Part shown: in pieces, positions 1-8,292 of the stretch
Layout: each line of letters opens with the position of its first letter
How positions within the stretch are numbered: position 1 is the first letter of the stretch
Assembly (NCBI GenBank): GCA_900546515.1
Contig: URDG01000013.1
Coordinates: 1 to 60,675 of the forward strand
Direction of reading: 5' to 3'
Length of the DNA: 60,675 bases
Source: an uncultured Eubacteriales bacterium
GTDB taxonomy: Bacteria > Bacillota > Clostridia > Oscillospirales > Oscillospiraceae
Notes under the pieces: model-generated
Told to the model about the DNA's origin: nothing
Seen by the model: the letters and a program-made list of their open reading frames with translations, nothing else
Databases searched by the model: none
Program-made: the position numbers and the translations under genes

Positions 1-1500
1 CATGCCCACTTCGGGCTTGGAGGCTCCACGACCCTCTACAATGCCGCTGACCTTGCCGCCGCAGAGCACCAGAATCCGGTCGCACAGCTCCAGCAGCACA
101 TCCAGGTCCTCACCCACGAAGACAACCGCCACACCGGCCTTCTTCTGCTTGTTGATCAGGTCGTAGATGGTGTAGGAGGAATTGATGTCCAGACCCCGGA
201 CGGCGTAGGCCGTCAGAAGCACCGTGGGCGCTGCCGCGATTTCCCGGCCCACCAGGACCTTCTGCACGTTGCCGCCGGAAAGTCGGCGGACGGGGGTGCT
301 GACGCCGGGGGTATTGACCTCCAGCTCCTTCACCACCTGCTCAGCCAGCTTTTTCGGGTCCTTTCGGTCGGTAAACCAGGACTTGCCCTTGCGGAAGGAC
401 CGGAGCATCATGTTGTCCGTCAGGTCCATGGAGCCCACCAGGCCCATGCCCAGCCGGTCCTCCGGGACAAAGGACAGGGACACACCCATAGAGGCAATGG
501 CCGTGGGGTCCTTGCCGATGAGCTCCTCCCGGGTGCCGTCATCCTCCACGTAGCTGATCGAGCCGGAGTCCACCTTCTGCAGTCCCGCAATGGCCTCCAG
601 CAGCTCCTTCTGGCCGCAGCCGGAAATACCGGCGATGCCGAGGATCTCACCGGAGTTCGCGGTGAAGCTGACATTGTCGAGCTTGAGGATGCCGTCGATG
701 CTGCGCACGGTGAGGTTCTTTACCTCGATACGGGGCTTGGGATCGACGGGCTCCGGACGTTCTATATTCAGCGTGACGGCGTGGCCGACCATCATATTGG
801 TCATTTCCTGCGCGTTCGTGGACTTTGTGGGCATATCGCCGATGAACTGGCCGTGACGGAGTATCGCAACGCGGTCTGACAGCGACTCGACCTCGTGCAT
901 CTTATGTGTGATGATGACGACGGCCTTTCCGGCGTCGCGCATATTGCGCAGCACGGCGAAAAGCTTGTCCGTCTCCTGCGGGGTGAGAACTGCGGTCGGC
1001 TCGTCGAGGATGAGTATATCCGCGCCGCGATAGAGCGCCTTGACGATCTCGACAGTCTGCTTCTGGGAAACGGACATATCGTAGATCTTCTGCTTCGGAT
1101 CCACCTCAAAGCCGTAGGCGGAGCATATCTCATTGACGCGCGCGGCTACCCGGTTCAGGTCGAGCCGTCCCGGCTCCTTGAGTCCGAGCACGATATTCTC
1201 GGCGGCGGTCAGCACGTCGACAAGCTTGAAATGCTGATGTATCATGCCGATGCCGAGGTCGAACGCATCCTTCGGAGAACGGATGACTACCTCTTTCCCG
1301 TCGATAAAGATCTGACCCTCATCGGGGAAATATATGCCGGAGAGCATATTCATCAGCGTCGTCTTGCCGCTGCCGTTCTCACCGAGCAGGGCGAGTATCT
1401 CTCCCCTGTAGATGTCAAGCCAGACCTTGTCGTTTGCAACGACAGGGCCGAAGGTCTTTGTGATGTTTCGCATTTTTACTGCGGCTATCTTGTTGTCCAA
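1..1500 (-). CDS. BMP-family nucleoside ABC transporter ATPase, 3' end cut by window
   Basis: ATP-binding subunit of a sugar-type importer that works with BMP lipoproteins (YufO/NupO-like). It has two ABC domains. The first has Walker A GENGSGKT, the H-Q-H-F-K motif typical of BMP-linked ATPases, signature VSQKQ and Walker B ILILDEP. The second has degenerate Walker A GISGCGQKE and signature LSGGNVQK. The frame is open to the left edge, so the C-terminus is missing. TTG at 1500 is preferred because AGGAG lies 10 nt upstream; GTG 1509 is too close to it and ATG 1473 is an alternative. It follows the BMP lipoprotein gene on the same strand. Codon use changes sharply near position 640. Substrate is inferred to be purine nucleosides from the upstream riboswitch. 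Confidence 0.9.
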   Translation of the reverse strand, partial: MDNKIAAVKMRNITKTFGPVVANDKVWLDIYRGEILALLGENGSGKTTLMNMLSGIYFPDEGQIFIDGKEVVIRSPKDAFDLGIGMIHQHFKLVDVLTAAENIVLGLKEPGRLDLNRVAARVNEICSAYGFEVDPKQKIYDMSVSQKQTVEIVKALYRGADILILDEPTAVLTPQETDKLFAVLRNMRDAGKAVVIITHKMHEVESLSDRVAILRHGQFIGDMPTKSTNAQEMTNMMVGHAVTLNIERPEPVDPKPRIEVKNLTVRSIDGILKLDNVSFTANSGEILGIAGISGCGQKELLEAIAGLQKVDSGSISYVEDDGTREELIGKDPTAIASMGVSLSFVPEDRLGMGLVGSMDLTDNMMLRSFRKGKSWFTDRKDPKKLAEQVVKELEVNTPGVSTPVRRLSGGNVQKVLVGREIAAAPTVLLTAYAVRGLDINSSYTIYDLINKQKKAGVAVVFVGEDLDVLLELCDRILVLCGGKVSGIVEGRGASKPEVGM

Positions 1501-1628
1501 AGGCTTCACGCTCCTAAGTAAATATGGGGTGTATATGAAACAATTTGCATCTGACCGGCGGAAGAAAGAGACCGCAGCGCGGCTTTTGCCGCAAGGCAGA
1601 AGCGGAACGGTGCGGAATTCTTCTGACA

Positions 1629-1681
1629 TACCGCAAAGGGCAACGCAACGAGGAGAGTACGCTGCGCTGCCCTTTACGGTA
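1629..1681 (-). other. 22-bp RNA hairpin between BMP lipoprotein and ATPase genes
   Basis: Arms 1660-1681 and 1629-1650 pair over 22 bp around a 9-nt loop. Three pairs are G.U in the minus-strand transcript; on the plus strand they would be A.C mismatches. The structure therefore fits minus-strand RNA, the direction of the operon. There is no U tract, so it is not an intrinsic terminator. A role in RNA processing or in setting the lipoprotein/ATPase ratio is inference. Confidence 0.7.
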
Positions 1682-1703
1682 GATGCATCCGGCAGCATTA
1701 TAG

Positions 1704-1737
1704 GGGAAAAGGAGACCCGGCACAGGGTCGGGTCTCC
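1704..1737 (-). terminator. Intrinsic terminator/attenuator after BMP lipoprotein gene
   Basis: Perfect 9-bp stem (1729-1737 with 1711-1719) followed on the minus strand by TTTT. It lies 20 bp past the lipoprotein stop and before the ATPase of the same operon. It probably terminates part of the transcripts, so that binding protein exceeds transporter. Confidence 0.8.
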
Positions 1738-1756
1738 TGATATTTCGTTATTGGGA

Positions 1757-3025
1757 TCAGTATGCCTCGTCGAGCAGAGTGATGCCGTCGATGCGCAGGT
1801 CGAAGTAAGGAGCGCTGCGGTACTCGGACTCGTGGAAGTAGCCGTCGGAAATAGCCTCGGTGTCAGCGGTGTAGTCGGCATCGGTGTCGACGTCGGCCAT
1901 GTAGCTGGTGAGAGTCTCGCCGCCGACGGTGAAGGTGGCGGTGTCAAAGACGTGGATGGAGCCATCCTCGAGAGCGGCCTTGACTTCCTCAATCTTTGCG
2001 GCGGTGCCTTCTGCGGCAACGGCCTCATTGATCTCGGTCAGAACGACAGAGCCGGTGGCAAGGGTGCCGGTCCAGTCGGTGTCGATGGCCTCACCTGCGA
2101 GGTAAGCCTTCATGGCGTAGACATAGTAAGGAGTCCAGTCGATACGGGAAGAAACGATGAAGGTGTTGGGGCAGGCTGCGGCCGTGGAGCCGTTGTAGGA
2201 AACATTGGGGATGCCTGCGGTCTCGCATGCGGTGGGAGCGCCCATGGAGTCGGCGTGCTGGCTGATGAGCTTGCAGCCGCTGTCAATGAGCTTGTTGGCC
2301 GCTTCCTTCTCTGCGGTCTCATCGTACCAGGAACCGGTGAAGGTGACTTCCATGGTAGCGGTGGGGCAGACGGAGCGTGCGCCGAGGAAGAAAGAGGTGT
2401 AGCCGGAGACGACTTCTGCGTAGGTGTAAGCGCCGACGTAGCCGATCTTAGCCTCGTCCTCGGTGAAGTCGCCGTTTGCGATCATCTCGTTGAGCTTGAG
2501 ACCGGCTGCGACACCGGCGAGGTAACGGCCCTCATAGATGGAAGCAAAAGCGTTGTGGTGGTTCTCAAGACCCTCGGTGTGGGCGCGGGTGCCGGTAGCG
2601 TGGCAGAACTGGACCTCGGGGAATTCCTTGGCGGCGGCGATGAGGTAAGGCTCATGGCCGAAGGAGTCTGCAAACACTATGTTGCAGCCTGCGTCGGCGA
2701 GCTCCTCAGCTGCCTCCTGGCACTTCTGGGACTCGGGTATATTGGTCTTGAAAATGTACTGATCTTCGCTCAGGCCGAGCTCCTCGCACGCGGCCTTGGC
2801 AGCGTTCATGAAGTTCGCGTCATAGGTGGAGTTCTCATCATGCAGGAAGATGAAGCCGACCTTCAGGTCAGCGACGTCAGATGCGGCGGCATCGCTCTCG
2901 GCGGCAGGAGCCTCGGCTGCGTCGGCAGCGGGAGCCTCGGTGGCTGCGGGTGCTGCGGACTGTCCGCATGCGCACAGTGCAAATACCATAACGAGCGCCA
3001 GGAGCATTGCGATGATCTTTTTCAT
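1757..3025 (-). CDS. BMP-family substrate-binding lipoprotein (nucleoside uptake)
   Basis: Extracytoplasmic solute-binding lipoprotein of 422 aa, BMP/PnrA-like family (PF02608). The N-terminus is a lipoprotein signal (MKKIIAMLLALVMVFALCAC) with the lipid-anchored Cys in FALCAC, then an Ala/Glu/Pro-rich linker to about residue 50. The binding domain has family motifs such as VGFIF near residue 56 and the FADSFGHEP region. A guanine-class riboswitch lies in its leader and the ATPase gene follows. This pairing indicates guanosine/inosine-type nucleoside import; the exact ligand is not visible. It is paralogous to the lipoprotein at 53191-54387, with a nearly identical signal peptide. Confidence 0.93.
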   Translation of the reverse strand: MKKIIAMLLALVMVFALCACGQSAAPAATEAPAADAAEAPAAESDAAASDVADLKVGFIFLHDENSTYDANFMNAAKAACEELGLSEDQYIFKTNIPESQKCQEAAEELADAGCNIVFADSFGHEPYLIAAAKEFPEVQFCHATGTRAHTEGLENHHNAFASIYEGRYLAGVAAGLKLNEMIANGDFTEDEAKIGYVGAYTYAEVVSGYTSFFLGARSVCPTATMEVTFTGSWYDETAEKEAANKLIDSGCKLISQHADSMGAPTACETAGIPNVSYNGSTAAACPNTFIVSSRIDWTPYYVYAMKAYLAGEAIDTDWTGTLATGSVVLTEINEAVAAEGTAAKIEEVKAALEDGSIHVFDTATFTVGGETLTSYMADVDTDADYTADTEAISDGYFHESEYRSAPYFDLRIDGITLLDEAY

Positions 3026-3191
3026 TCTTCAAATTCTCCTCTGTAAATATTTTGGAAGCTATATCAAAACCGCATATGCGGAATTGAACTGAATAAAAAT
3101 TCACCGGAGCATTACCTCGGAAGGAAGGCAAGAAACCAGTGACTCTGATAGAAATTACAAAGACGCAGACAATAAACCTGCGCCTTCGATC

Positions 3192-3262
3192 ATTCCGATA
3201 GTCCGGTCATTTACGGTGTCCGGGTAGAAACTTCAAATCCATATCATTTGTTTATATCGAAA
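3192..3262 (-). promoter_or_regulatory. Guanine-class purine riboswitch
   Basis: The minus strand has the purine aptamer in order. P1 is formed by 3255-3262 with 3192-3200. P2 is CAAAT/ATTTG (3246-3250/3234-3238) with loop GATATGG. J2/3 contains GTTTCTACC (3223-3231). L3 contains CCGTAAATG. J3/1 is GACTAT (3198-3203), whose C at 3201 is the guanine/hypoxanthine specificity base; adenine aptamers have U. Downstream a 9-bp hairpin (3159-3186) ends in a short UUU and may be part of the expression platform. The aptamer sits between xpt and the BMP lipoprotein gene and controls the latter. Confidence 0.93.
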
Positions 3263-3291
3263 GCGTTATTCAATTAAGGAAGCTTGGAACA

Positions 3292-3325
3292 CTTATAGGT
3301 TAACAGCGCGCGCGAAAAAAGTCAA
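3292..3325 (-). promoter_or_regulatory. Candidate promoter of riboswitch transcript
   Basis: TTGACT (3320-3325) is a good -35. The best -10, TATAAG (3292-3297), lies 22 nt away, longer than optimal; TAACCT at 17 nt is an alternative. The two are separated by an alternating GCGCGCGC stretch. Confidence 0.4.
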
Positions 3326-3419
3326 GTGCCTTTTTTCGACTATTTTCACAGAAAAGCCCGGCCATATTTGTCGAACTTGCACGAAGCATTTGCCCGCATG
3401 CCAAGAGCGGCCCGCCCGC

Positions 3420-3989
3420 TCAGCAGAATGTCAGCCCGCTGTCGGACATGGATGCGATGCGGGCGAGAGATTCCACTCTCATTCCCTCGCGGCGCAGCCT
3501 GTCGCCGCCGCCCTGGAACACCTTTTCGACCGCGATGCCCGCGCCGGCGACCTCCGCGCCCGCCTGCCTGACAAGATCGCGCAGCCCTATCAGCGCCGCG
3601 CCTGTGGCGAGAAAATCGTCCACGATCAGAACGCGTTCACCGGGGTGCAGATATTCCCTGGAGATTATGACGGTGTTGGTGTTGCCGTGGGTGAAGGACT
3701 CGACCTCAACGGAATACACATCGTCGGAGATGTTTTTGGACTTGCTCTTCTTTGCGAACACGGCCTTGCAGCCGAACACATATCCGGCCATGATGGCAAG
3801 CGCGATGCCGGAGGCCTCGATCGTGAGCACCTTGTCTATCTTTTCGCCCTCGTACAGGCGGCCTAGCTCACACGCCATCTCATAGAAGAGCTGGGGGTCG
3901 AGCTGGTGATTGAGAAAGCTGTCGACTTTAAGTATTCCGCCGGGCTTGACCTGCCCGTCGGTGAGTATACGCTGCTCCAGAAGCTTCAT
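3420..3989 (-). CDS. xpt: Xanthine phosphoribosyltransferase
   Basis: Cytoplasmic purine salvage enzyme converting xanthine plus PRPP to XMP, 189 aa, the usual Xpt length. Family features are the N-terminal MKLLEQRI start, the flexible-loop region KKSKSKNISDDVYS and the PRPP-binding loop VLIVDDFLATGAAL (about residues 124-137). It lies upstream of the riboswitch-controlled BMP transporter on the same strand, as a purine uptake and salvage pair. No strong promoter of its own was seen, so readthrough from rpmB is possible. A GC-rich hairpin with no clear U tract overlaps the stop (3405-3421). Confidence 0.96.
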   Translation of the reverse strand: MKLLEQRILTDGQVKPGGILKVDSFLNHQLDPQLFYEMACELGRLYEGEKIDKVLTIEASGIALAIMAGYVFGCKAVFAKKSKSKNISDDVYSVEVESFTHGNTNTVIISREYLHPGERVLIVDDFLATGAALIGLRDLVRQAGAEVAGAGIAVEKVFQGGGDRLRREGMRVESLARIASMSDSGLTFC

Positions 3990-4056
3990 GATTATCCCCC
4001 TTGAATATATTTTATCTCCGGCTTCAGGTCCGCGGCGGATATGGAGCCGGTAAACC

Positions 4057-4085
4057 GAAAAAAGCCCGTCGACTACGACAGGCTT
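4057..4085 (-). terminator. Intrinsic terminator after rpmB
   Basis: A 10-bp stem with one G.U pair (4076-4085 with 4062-4071), loop TAGT, then TTTT on the minus strand. Confidence 0.85.
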
Positions 4086-4103
4086 GTTTCGGGTAATGTT
4101 GAA

Positions 4104-4292
4104 TTACACAGCGCGGGTGACCTTGCCGCTGCGCAGGCAGCGGGTGCAGACGTAAACGTGCTTGGGAGAACCGTCTACTATGGCCTTGACGCGCTTCACA
4201 TTGGGCTTCCAGGTACGGTTGGAGCGTCTGTGGGAATGGCTGACCTTGATGCCGAACGCCATGTCCTTATCGCAGAACTGACACTTTGCCAT
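4104..4292 (-). CDS. rpmB: 50S ribosomal protein L28
   Basis: Small basic protein of the large ribosomal subunit, 62 aa. It begins MAKCQFCDK and contains the L28 core SHSHRRSNRTWKPN. Both CxxC pairs are present (C4/C7 and VCTRC near the end), so this is the zinc-binding form. ATG at 4292 is chosen because AGGAGG lies 9 nt upstream; a GTG four codons earlier sits inside that site. It is transcribed alone from 4342-4370, divergent from hprK. Confidence 0.97.
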   Translation of the reverse strand: MAKCQFCDKDMAFGIKVSHSHRRSNRTWKPNVKRVKAIVDGSPKHVYVCTRCLRSGKVTRAV

Positions 4293-4341
4293 GAGTTGAA
4301 GCACCTCCTTGCTTGTGTTTCGCTGTTTGAACAGCTTTTAT

Positions 4342-4370
4342 ATGATAGCAGAAGTGAACATAAAATGCAA
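4342..4370 (-). promoter_or_regulatory. rpmB promoter
   Basis: TTGCAT (4365-4370), 17-nt spacer, TATCAT (4342-4347) on the minus strand, about 50 nt before rpmB. Confidence 0.7.
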
Positions 4371-4449
4371 GAGAAAAATTAAGGTTCTGAAAAAATTTTG
4401 TAACCATCCCCGCGCCTGCGATTTTATGCTTCGCCGCGCGTAAAAGCAG

Positions 4450-4478
4450 TTGCCAAATCGGAGAAAATTAGTTAATAT
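4450..4478 (+). promoter_or_regulatory. hprK operon promoter
   Basis: TTGCCA (4450-4455), 17-nt spacer, TAATAT (4473-4478). It lies about 37 nt before the hprK start and is the only promoter recognised for the five-gene operon to dnaE. Confidence 0.6.
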
Positions 4479-4514
4479 AATAAGATAGAGAATAACGCAC
4501 AGGAGGATAATACC

Positions 4515-5453
4515 TTGCGGAACAAATACACAGTAAAACTCAAAACCATCGTGGAAGAGCACAGGCTCATGCCGCTGCACACCTCGGCGGACTATGAAAA
4601 GGCCGTACTGACGACGTCCGACGTCAACCGTCCGGCCATGCAGCTGACGGGCTTTTATAACTACTTTGATCCGAGGCGCCTTCAGATCATAGGCCGTGTC
4701 GAGAGCACGTATCTCGACACGCTCACGCATGAGGAGCGGCTTGTGGCGTTTGAGCGCTTCATGCAGTACGATATTGCGGCGCTCGTCATCTGCCACGGCG
4801 CGGCCGCGTTCCCCGAATGTCTTGAGATGGCGGCACGGTTCGACCGCAACGTGTTCATAACGGGCGAGGACACCTCCGAGTTTCAGGCAGACGTCATAAA
4901 TTCCCTTCAGCACTATCTTGCCCCCCGGCTGACGACGCACGGCGTGCTCGTCGAGGTCTACGGCGAGGGCGTGCTGCTCATGGGCGACAGCGGCATAGGC
5001 AAGAGCGAGACCGCGCTCGAGCTGATAAAGCGCGGCCACCGCCTTATCGCCGACGACGCCGTGGAGATCAGGCGCATCGACAGAAAAACTCTCGTCGGCT
5101 CTGCGCCGGAGCTCATACGCTACTATATGGAGCTGCGCGGCATAGGCGTAATAAACGTGCGGCATATCTACGGCGTGGGCGCGATAAAGCCCAAGGGCAA
5201 CCTTGACCTCGTTGTGAAGATGGAGCCCTGGGAGGAGGGCAAGGCCTACGACCGGCTCGGCCTTACCGATGAGGCCGAAGAGATCCTCGGCGTGAGCCTG
5301 CCCAAGGTCACGATCCCCGTGCGTCCCGGAAGGAACCTCGCAGTGATCGTGGAGCTTGCCGCCATGAACAACCGCCAGAAGAAGATGGGCTACAACGCGG
5401 CGGAGGCGCTCGCATCTGCGCACGACAGCGCGATAGACGCCGGCCTGCTTTGA
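4515..5453 (+). CDS. hprK: HPr kinase/phosphorylase
   Basis: Bifunctional enzyme that phosphorylates and dephosphorylates Ser46 of HPr, the master switch of CcpA-type carbon catabolite repression in Bacillota; 312 aa, normal length. P-loop GDSGIGKS is at about residues 157-164. The family signature MELRGIGVINVRHIYG follows. TTG start at 4515 has AGGAGG 8 nt upstream. It is first gene of hprK-murB-rapZ-whiA-dnaE, a neighbourhood common in Clostridia. A LacI/CcpA-like operator core near the GHMP kinase gene (41850) is consistent with an active catabolite system, but that link is inference. Confidence 0.97.
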   Translation: MRNKYTVKLKTIVEEHRLMPLHTSADYEKAVLTTSDVNRPAMQLTGFYNYFDPRRLQIIGRVESTYLDTLTHEERLVAFERFMQYDIAALVICHGAAAFPECLEMAARFDRNVFITGEDTSEFQADVINSLQHYLAPRLTTHGVLVEVYGEGVLLMGDSGIGKSETALELIKRGHRLIADDAVEIRRIDRKTLVGSAPELIRYYMELRGIGVINVRHIYGVGAIKPKGNLDLVVKMEPWEEGKAYDRLGLTDEAEEILGVSLPKVTIPVRPGRNLAVIVELAAMNNRQKKMGYNAAEALASAHDSAIDAGLL

Positions 5454-5475
5454 TCTTATACCTCAGGAGGGTCAT

Positions 5476-6495
5476 ATGGAAAAACTTGAAAATGCGATAA
5501 TTGATATAAAAACCGCCTTTCCGGGCATGAAGATACTCGAGAACGAGCCGATGGACCGGCACTGCTCATTCCGCGTGGGCGGCCCTATACGTGCGCTCGC
5601 CTTCCCGTCGGACGTGTCCAGCCTTGCAAAGCTCTGCTGCATACTCAAGGAGCACGAGCTTGCGCCGCTGATGCTCGGCAACTGCACAAACACCGTGTTC
5701 CCCGACGAGGGTATGCCGGACGTGTTCGCCGTGTGCACTGAAAAGCTCTCGAAGCTGTTTTTGCTCGACGACGGCGCGATATACGCCGAGAGCGGCGTAC
5801 CTCTGAGCCGCCTCGCGGCCTTTGCGCAGCAGAACGGACTTGCGGGGCTGGAGTTTGCCTCCGGTATACCCGGCACCGTCGGCGGCGGCGTGATGATGAA
5901 CGCGGGCGCATACGGCGGAGAACTCAAGGACGCCGTGGAGAGCGTCGTGTGCTACTATCTGCCCGAGCAGCGCCTTTATGAGGTCACGGCGGATAAGTGC
6001 GGCTTTGAGTACAGGAACAGCCTGTTCAAGAAAATGCCCGGCAATGTGATAATGAGCGCCGTTTTCCGTCTTGAGAGCGGAGATAAGGACAAGATCGCAG
6101 CGAAGATGCGCGAGTTCAACGAGCTTCGCCGCGAAAAGCAGCCTCTCGATCTGCCGTCCGCCGGCAGCGCCTTCAAGCGCCCCGAGGGGCACTTCGCCGC
6201 CAGGCTGATAGACGAGGCGGGCCTGCGCGGCTTTGCCGTCGGCGGCGCGCAGGTCAGTGAAAAGCACACCGGCTTTATCGTCAACACCGGCAGCGCCACC
6301 GCGGCCGACATACACGAGCTTATGAAGCAGGTGCGCAAAAAGGTCTATGAGAGCTCGCAGATACTGCTTGAGCCGGAGATCATACTCTATCCGCCCGACT
6401 ACAAGCTTGAGGACCGGGGGCCGCAGGTGCCGAGGAACGATATTATCCGCATGATGCCGGACGACGGCTGGGAGGCTCCTCCGGCGGAGAACTGA
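5476..6495 (+). CDS. murB: UDP-N-acetylenolpyruvoylglucosamine reductase
   Basis: FAD-dependent reductase making UDP-MurNAc, the second committed step of peptidoglycan synthesis; 339 aa. Motifs include RVGGPIRALAFP near the N-terminus, the FAD-binding GLEFASGIPGTVGGGVMMNAG (written without its final residue), the substrate-loop Tyr/Arg segment GFEYRNS, GSAFKRP carrying the catalytic Ser of type II MurB, and C-terminal EPEIILYP with the catalytic Glu. AGGAGG lies 7 nt before ATG 5476. The C-terminal tail after residue 310 is longer than usual and Pro-rich. Second gene of the hprK operon. Confidence 0.96.
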   Translation: MEKLENAIIDIKTAFPGMKILENEPMDRHCSFRVGGPIRALAFPSDVSSLAKLCCILKEHELAPLMLGNCTNTVFPDEGMPDVFAVCTEKLSKLFLLDDGAIYAESGVPLSRLAAFAQQNGLAGLEFASGIPGTVGGGVMMNAGAYGGELKDAVESVVCYYLPEQRLYEVTADKCGFEYRNSLFKKMPGNVIMSAVFRLESGDKDKIAAKMREFNELRREKQPLDLPSAGSAFKRPEGHFAARLIDEAGLRGFAVGGAQVSEKHTGFIVNTGSATAADIHELMKQVRKKVYESSQILLEPEIILYPPDYKLEDRGPQVPRNDIIRMMPDDGWEAPPAEN

Positions 6496-6517
6496 AGCCT
6501 TTTTCAAGGAGAAAGAC

Positions 6518-7375
6518 ATGGAATTTCTTATAATAACAGGGCTGTCCGGCGCGGGGAAAAGCCGCGCGGCCGACGTGCTGGAGGATCTGGATTACTACTG
6601 CGTGGACAACATGCCGGTGGCGCTCATGCCGCGCTTTGCAGAGCTGTGCATGGCGACAAAGGGCCGCTATGAGCGCGTTGCACTTGTGACGGACGTCAGG
6701 GAGAAGGACGGCTTCGACCAGCTTCTCACCACGCTCGACCAGCTCAACACGATGGACTGCAACTGCCGTATACTCTATATGGACGCGGACGAGGCGACGC
6801 TCGTCAAGCGCTACAAGGAGTCGCGCCGCCGCCACCCGCTGCAAACGCGCGGCATCACGGTGGAGGACGCCATAAAAAAAGAGGAAGAGCTGCTCGCTCC
6901 GGTCAGGGACCGCGCGGACTTTATCGTAAACAGCTCCAATCTGACGCTCGGCATGCTCCAGAACCGGCTCTTCACGCTTTTTGCCGGCGGCGGCCGCAAG
7001 CGCGAGATAGACGTGACCGTGATGAGCTTCGGCTATAAGCACGGCCTGCCGATGGACGCCGACCTTGTCTTTGACGCGCGCTTTCTGCCGAATCCCTACT
7101 ACGTTGAGGATCTGCGCCCGCTGTGCGGCCTTGACAGGCCCGTGTTTGAATTCGTGTTCAGCTATCAGCAGACAAGGACCTTCATGCAGAAGCTCGAAGA
7201 GCTTATAGATTATCTGCTGCCGCTTTATATTGAGGAGGGCAAGCTCTCGCTCACGGTCGCCATAGGCTGCACCGGCGGCCGCCACCGCAGCGTTGCCATC
7301 GCCTCGGCGCTCAACGACTATCTGACCGCCAAGGGCATCAACTCCGTGAACATCAACCGCGATGTTGACCGGTAA
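6518..7375 (+). CDS. rapZ: RapZ/YvcJ nucleotide-binding protein
   Basis: P-loop protein of the RapZ family, 285 aa. In Gram-positives YvcJ binds and hydrolyses nucleotides; in enterics RapZ is an RNase E adapter for GlmZ RNA. Walker A GLSGAGKS is at residues 8-15, followed by the family motif YYCVDNMP. The C-terminal domain carries GCTGGRHRSV, the conserved RapZ signature. It normally forms the triad rapZ-yvcK-whiA; here whiA follows after 11 bp and yvcK is missing. The role in this organism is not certain. Confidence 0.95.
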   Translation: MEFLIITGLSGAGKSRAADVLEDLDYYCVDNMPVALMPRFAELCMATKGRYERVALVTDVREKDGFDQLLTTLDQLNTMDCNCRILYMDADEATLVKRYKESRRRHPLQTRGITVEDAIKKEEELLAPVRDRADFIVNSSNLTLGMLQNRLFTLFAGGGRKREIDVTVMSFGYKHGLPMDADLVFDARFLPNPYYVEDLRPLCGLDRPVFEFVFSYQQTRTFMQKLEELIDYLLPLYIEEGKLSLTVAIGCTGGRHRSVAIASALNDYLTAKGINSVNINRDVDR

Positions 7376-7386
7376 GGCGGTGCGAT

Positions 7387-8292
7387 ATGTCCTTTTCATC
7401 TGATGCAAAGGCCGAGCTCTGCCAGTCAAAGCCGGACAAAAAGTGCGATGCCATAGCCGAGAGCTACGGCGTGCTGATGTACTGCAACACCTTCTCCCCT
7501 GCCGGGATCAGGATAATAACGGCGAGCGACGCATTTGCCGCCCGCCTGCCGCGGCTGTGGCGCCGCGCCTTCGGCCTGAGCTTCGACGCCGTACCGCCGG
7601 AGGGCGCGCACGGAAAGCGCACCTTCTCCGTATCCGGCCGGGAGAAAATAAAAAAGATACTTGACACCTACGGCGCGGAAATAGACGGGCTCGTCTCCCA
7701 CCACGTCAATTACGGCGTGCTGGAGGAGGACTGCTGCCGCGCCGCTTTTGTGCGCGGCGCATTTCTGGCCGGAGGCAGCGTCACGGACCCGGACAAGCGC
7801 TATCACCTTGAGCTTGCCACATCCCACCGCAGCGTCAGCCGCGAGCTGTACTCGATGCTGCTCGACATGGGCTTTTCGCCCAGAGAGACGGAGCGCGGCG
7901 GCAATTCCCTGCTGTATTTCAAGCAGGCCGACGCCATAGCGGACTTTTTTACAACGATCGGCGCACCGTCGACCGCGATGAAGATAATGACCGCGAAGGT
8001 CGAAAAGGAGATGCGCAACACCGTCACCCGCCAGATCAACTGCGACTCCGCGAACGCGGACAAGACGGTGCTCGCCGCCGCCGCGCAGCTGCGCGCGATA
8101 AAATACATTGCCCGCGAATACGGGCTTGACGCGCTTCCCGAGCCACTGAAGGATGCGGCGCTGCTGCGTATAACGAATCCCGAGGCCAGCCTTGCCGACC
8201 TCGCCCAGCTTTCAAACCCGCCCGTGACCAAAAGCTGTCTCAGTCACAGGCTGAAAAAAATCATGAGCTTCGTACCTGATGAGGAAAAATAA
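7387..8292 (+). CDS. whiA: Sporulation/cell-division regulator WhiA
   Basis: DNA-binding protein of 301 aa with an N-terminal LAGLIDADG homing-endonuclease-like fold, including the RGAFLAGG motif at about residue 122, and a C-terminal helix-turn-helix (LADLAQLSNPPVTKSCLSHRL). WhiA controls sporulation septation in actinomycetes and division/chromosome segregation in Bacillota. The stop codon overlaps the dnaE start by one base (TAATG), suggesting translational coupling. The usual upstream partner yvcK is absent. Confidence 0.96.
   Translation: MSFSSDAKAELCQSKPDKKCDAIAESYGVLMYCNTFSPAGIRIITASDAFAARLPRLWRRAFGLSFDAVPPEGAHGKRTFSVSGREKIKKILDTYGAEIDGLVSHHVNYGVLEEDCCRAAFVRGAFLAGGSVTDPDKRYHLELATSHRSVSRELYSMLLDMGFSPRETERGGNSLLYFKQADAIADFFTTIGAPSTAMKIMTAKVEKEMRNTVTRQINCDSANADKTVLAAAAQLRAIKYIAREYGLDALPEPLKDAALLRITNPEASLADLAQLSNPPVTKSCLSHRLKKIMSFVPDEEK

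Noticed and set aside
1412..3046. Long plus-strand open frame (544 codons) opposite the BMP lipoprotein gene
   Set aside because: It is the antisense of a clear lipoprotein gene, is rich in Gly/Val/Cys runs and has no ribosome binding site or domain.
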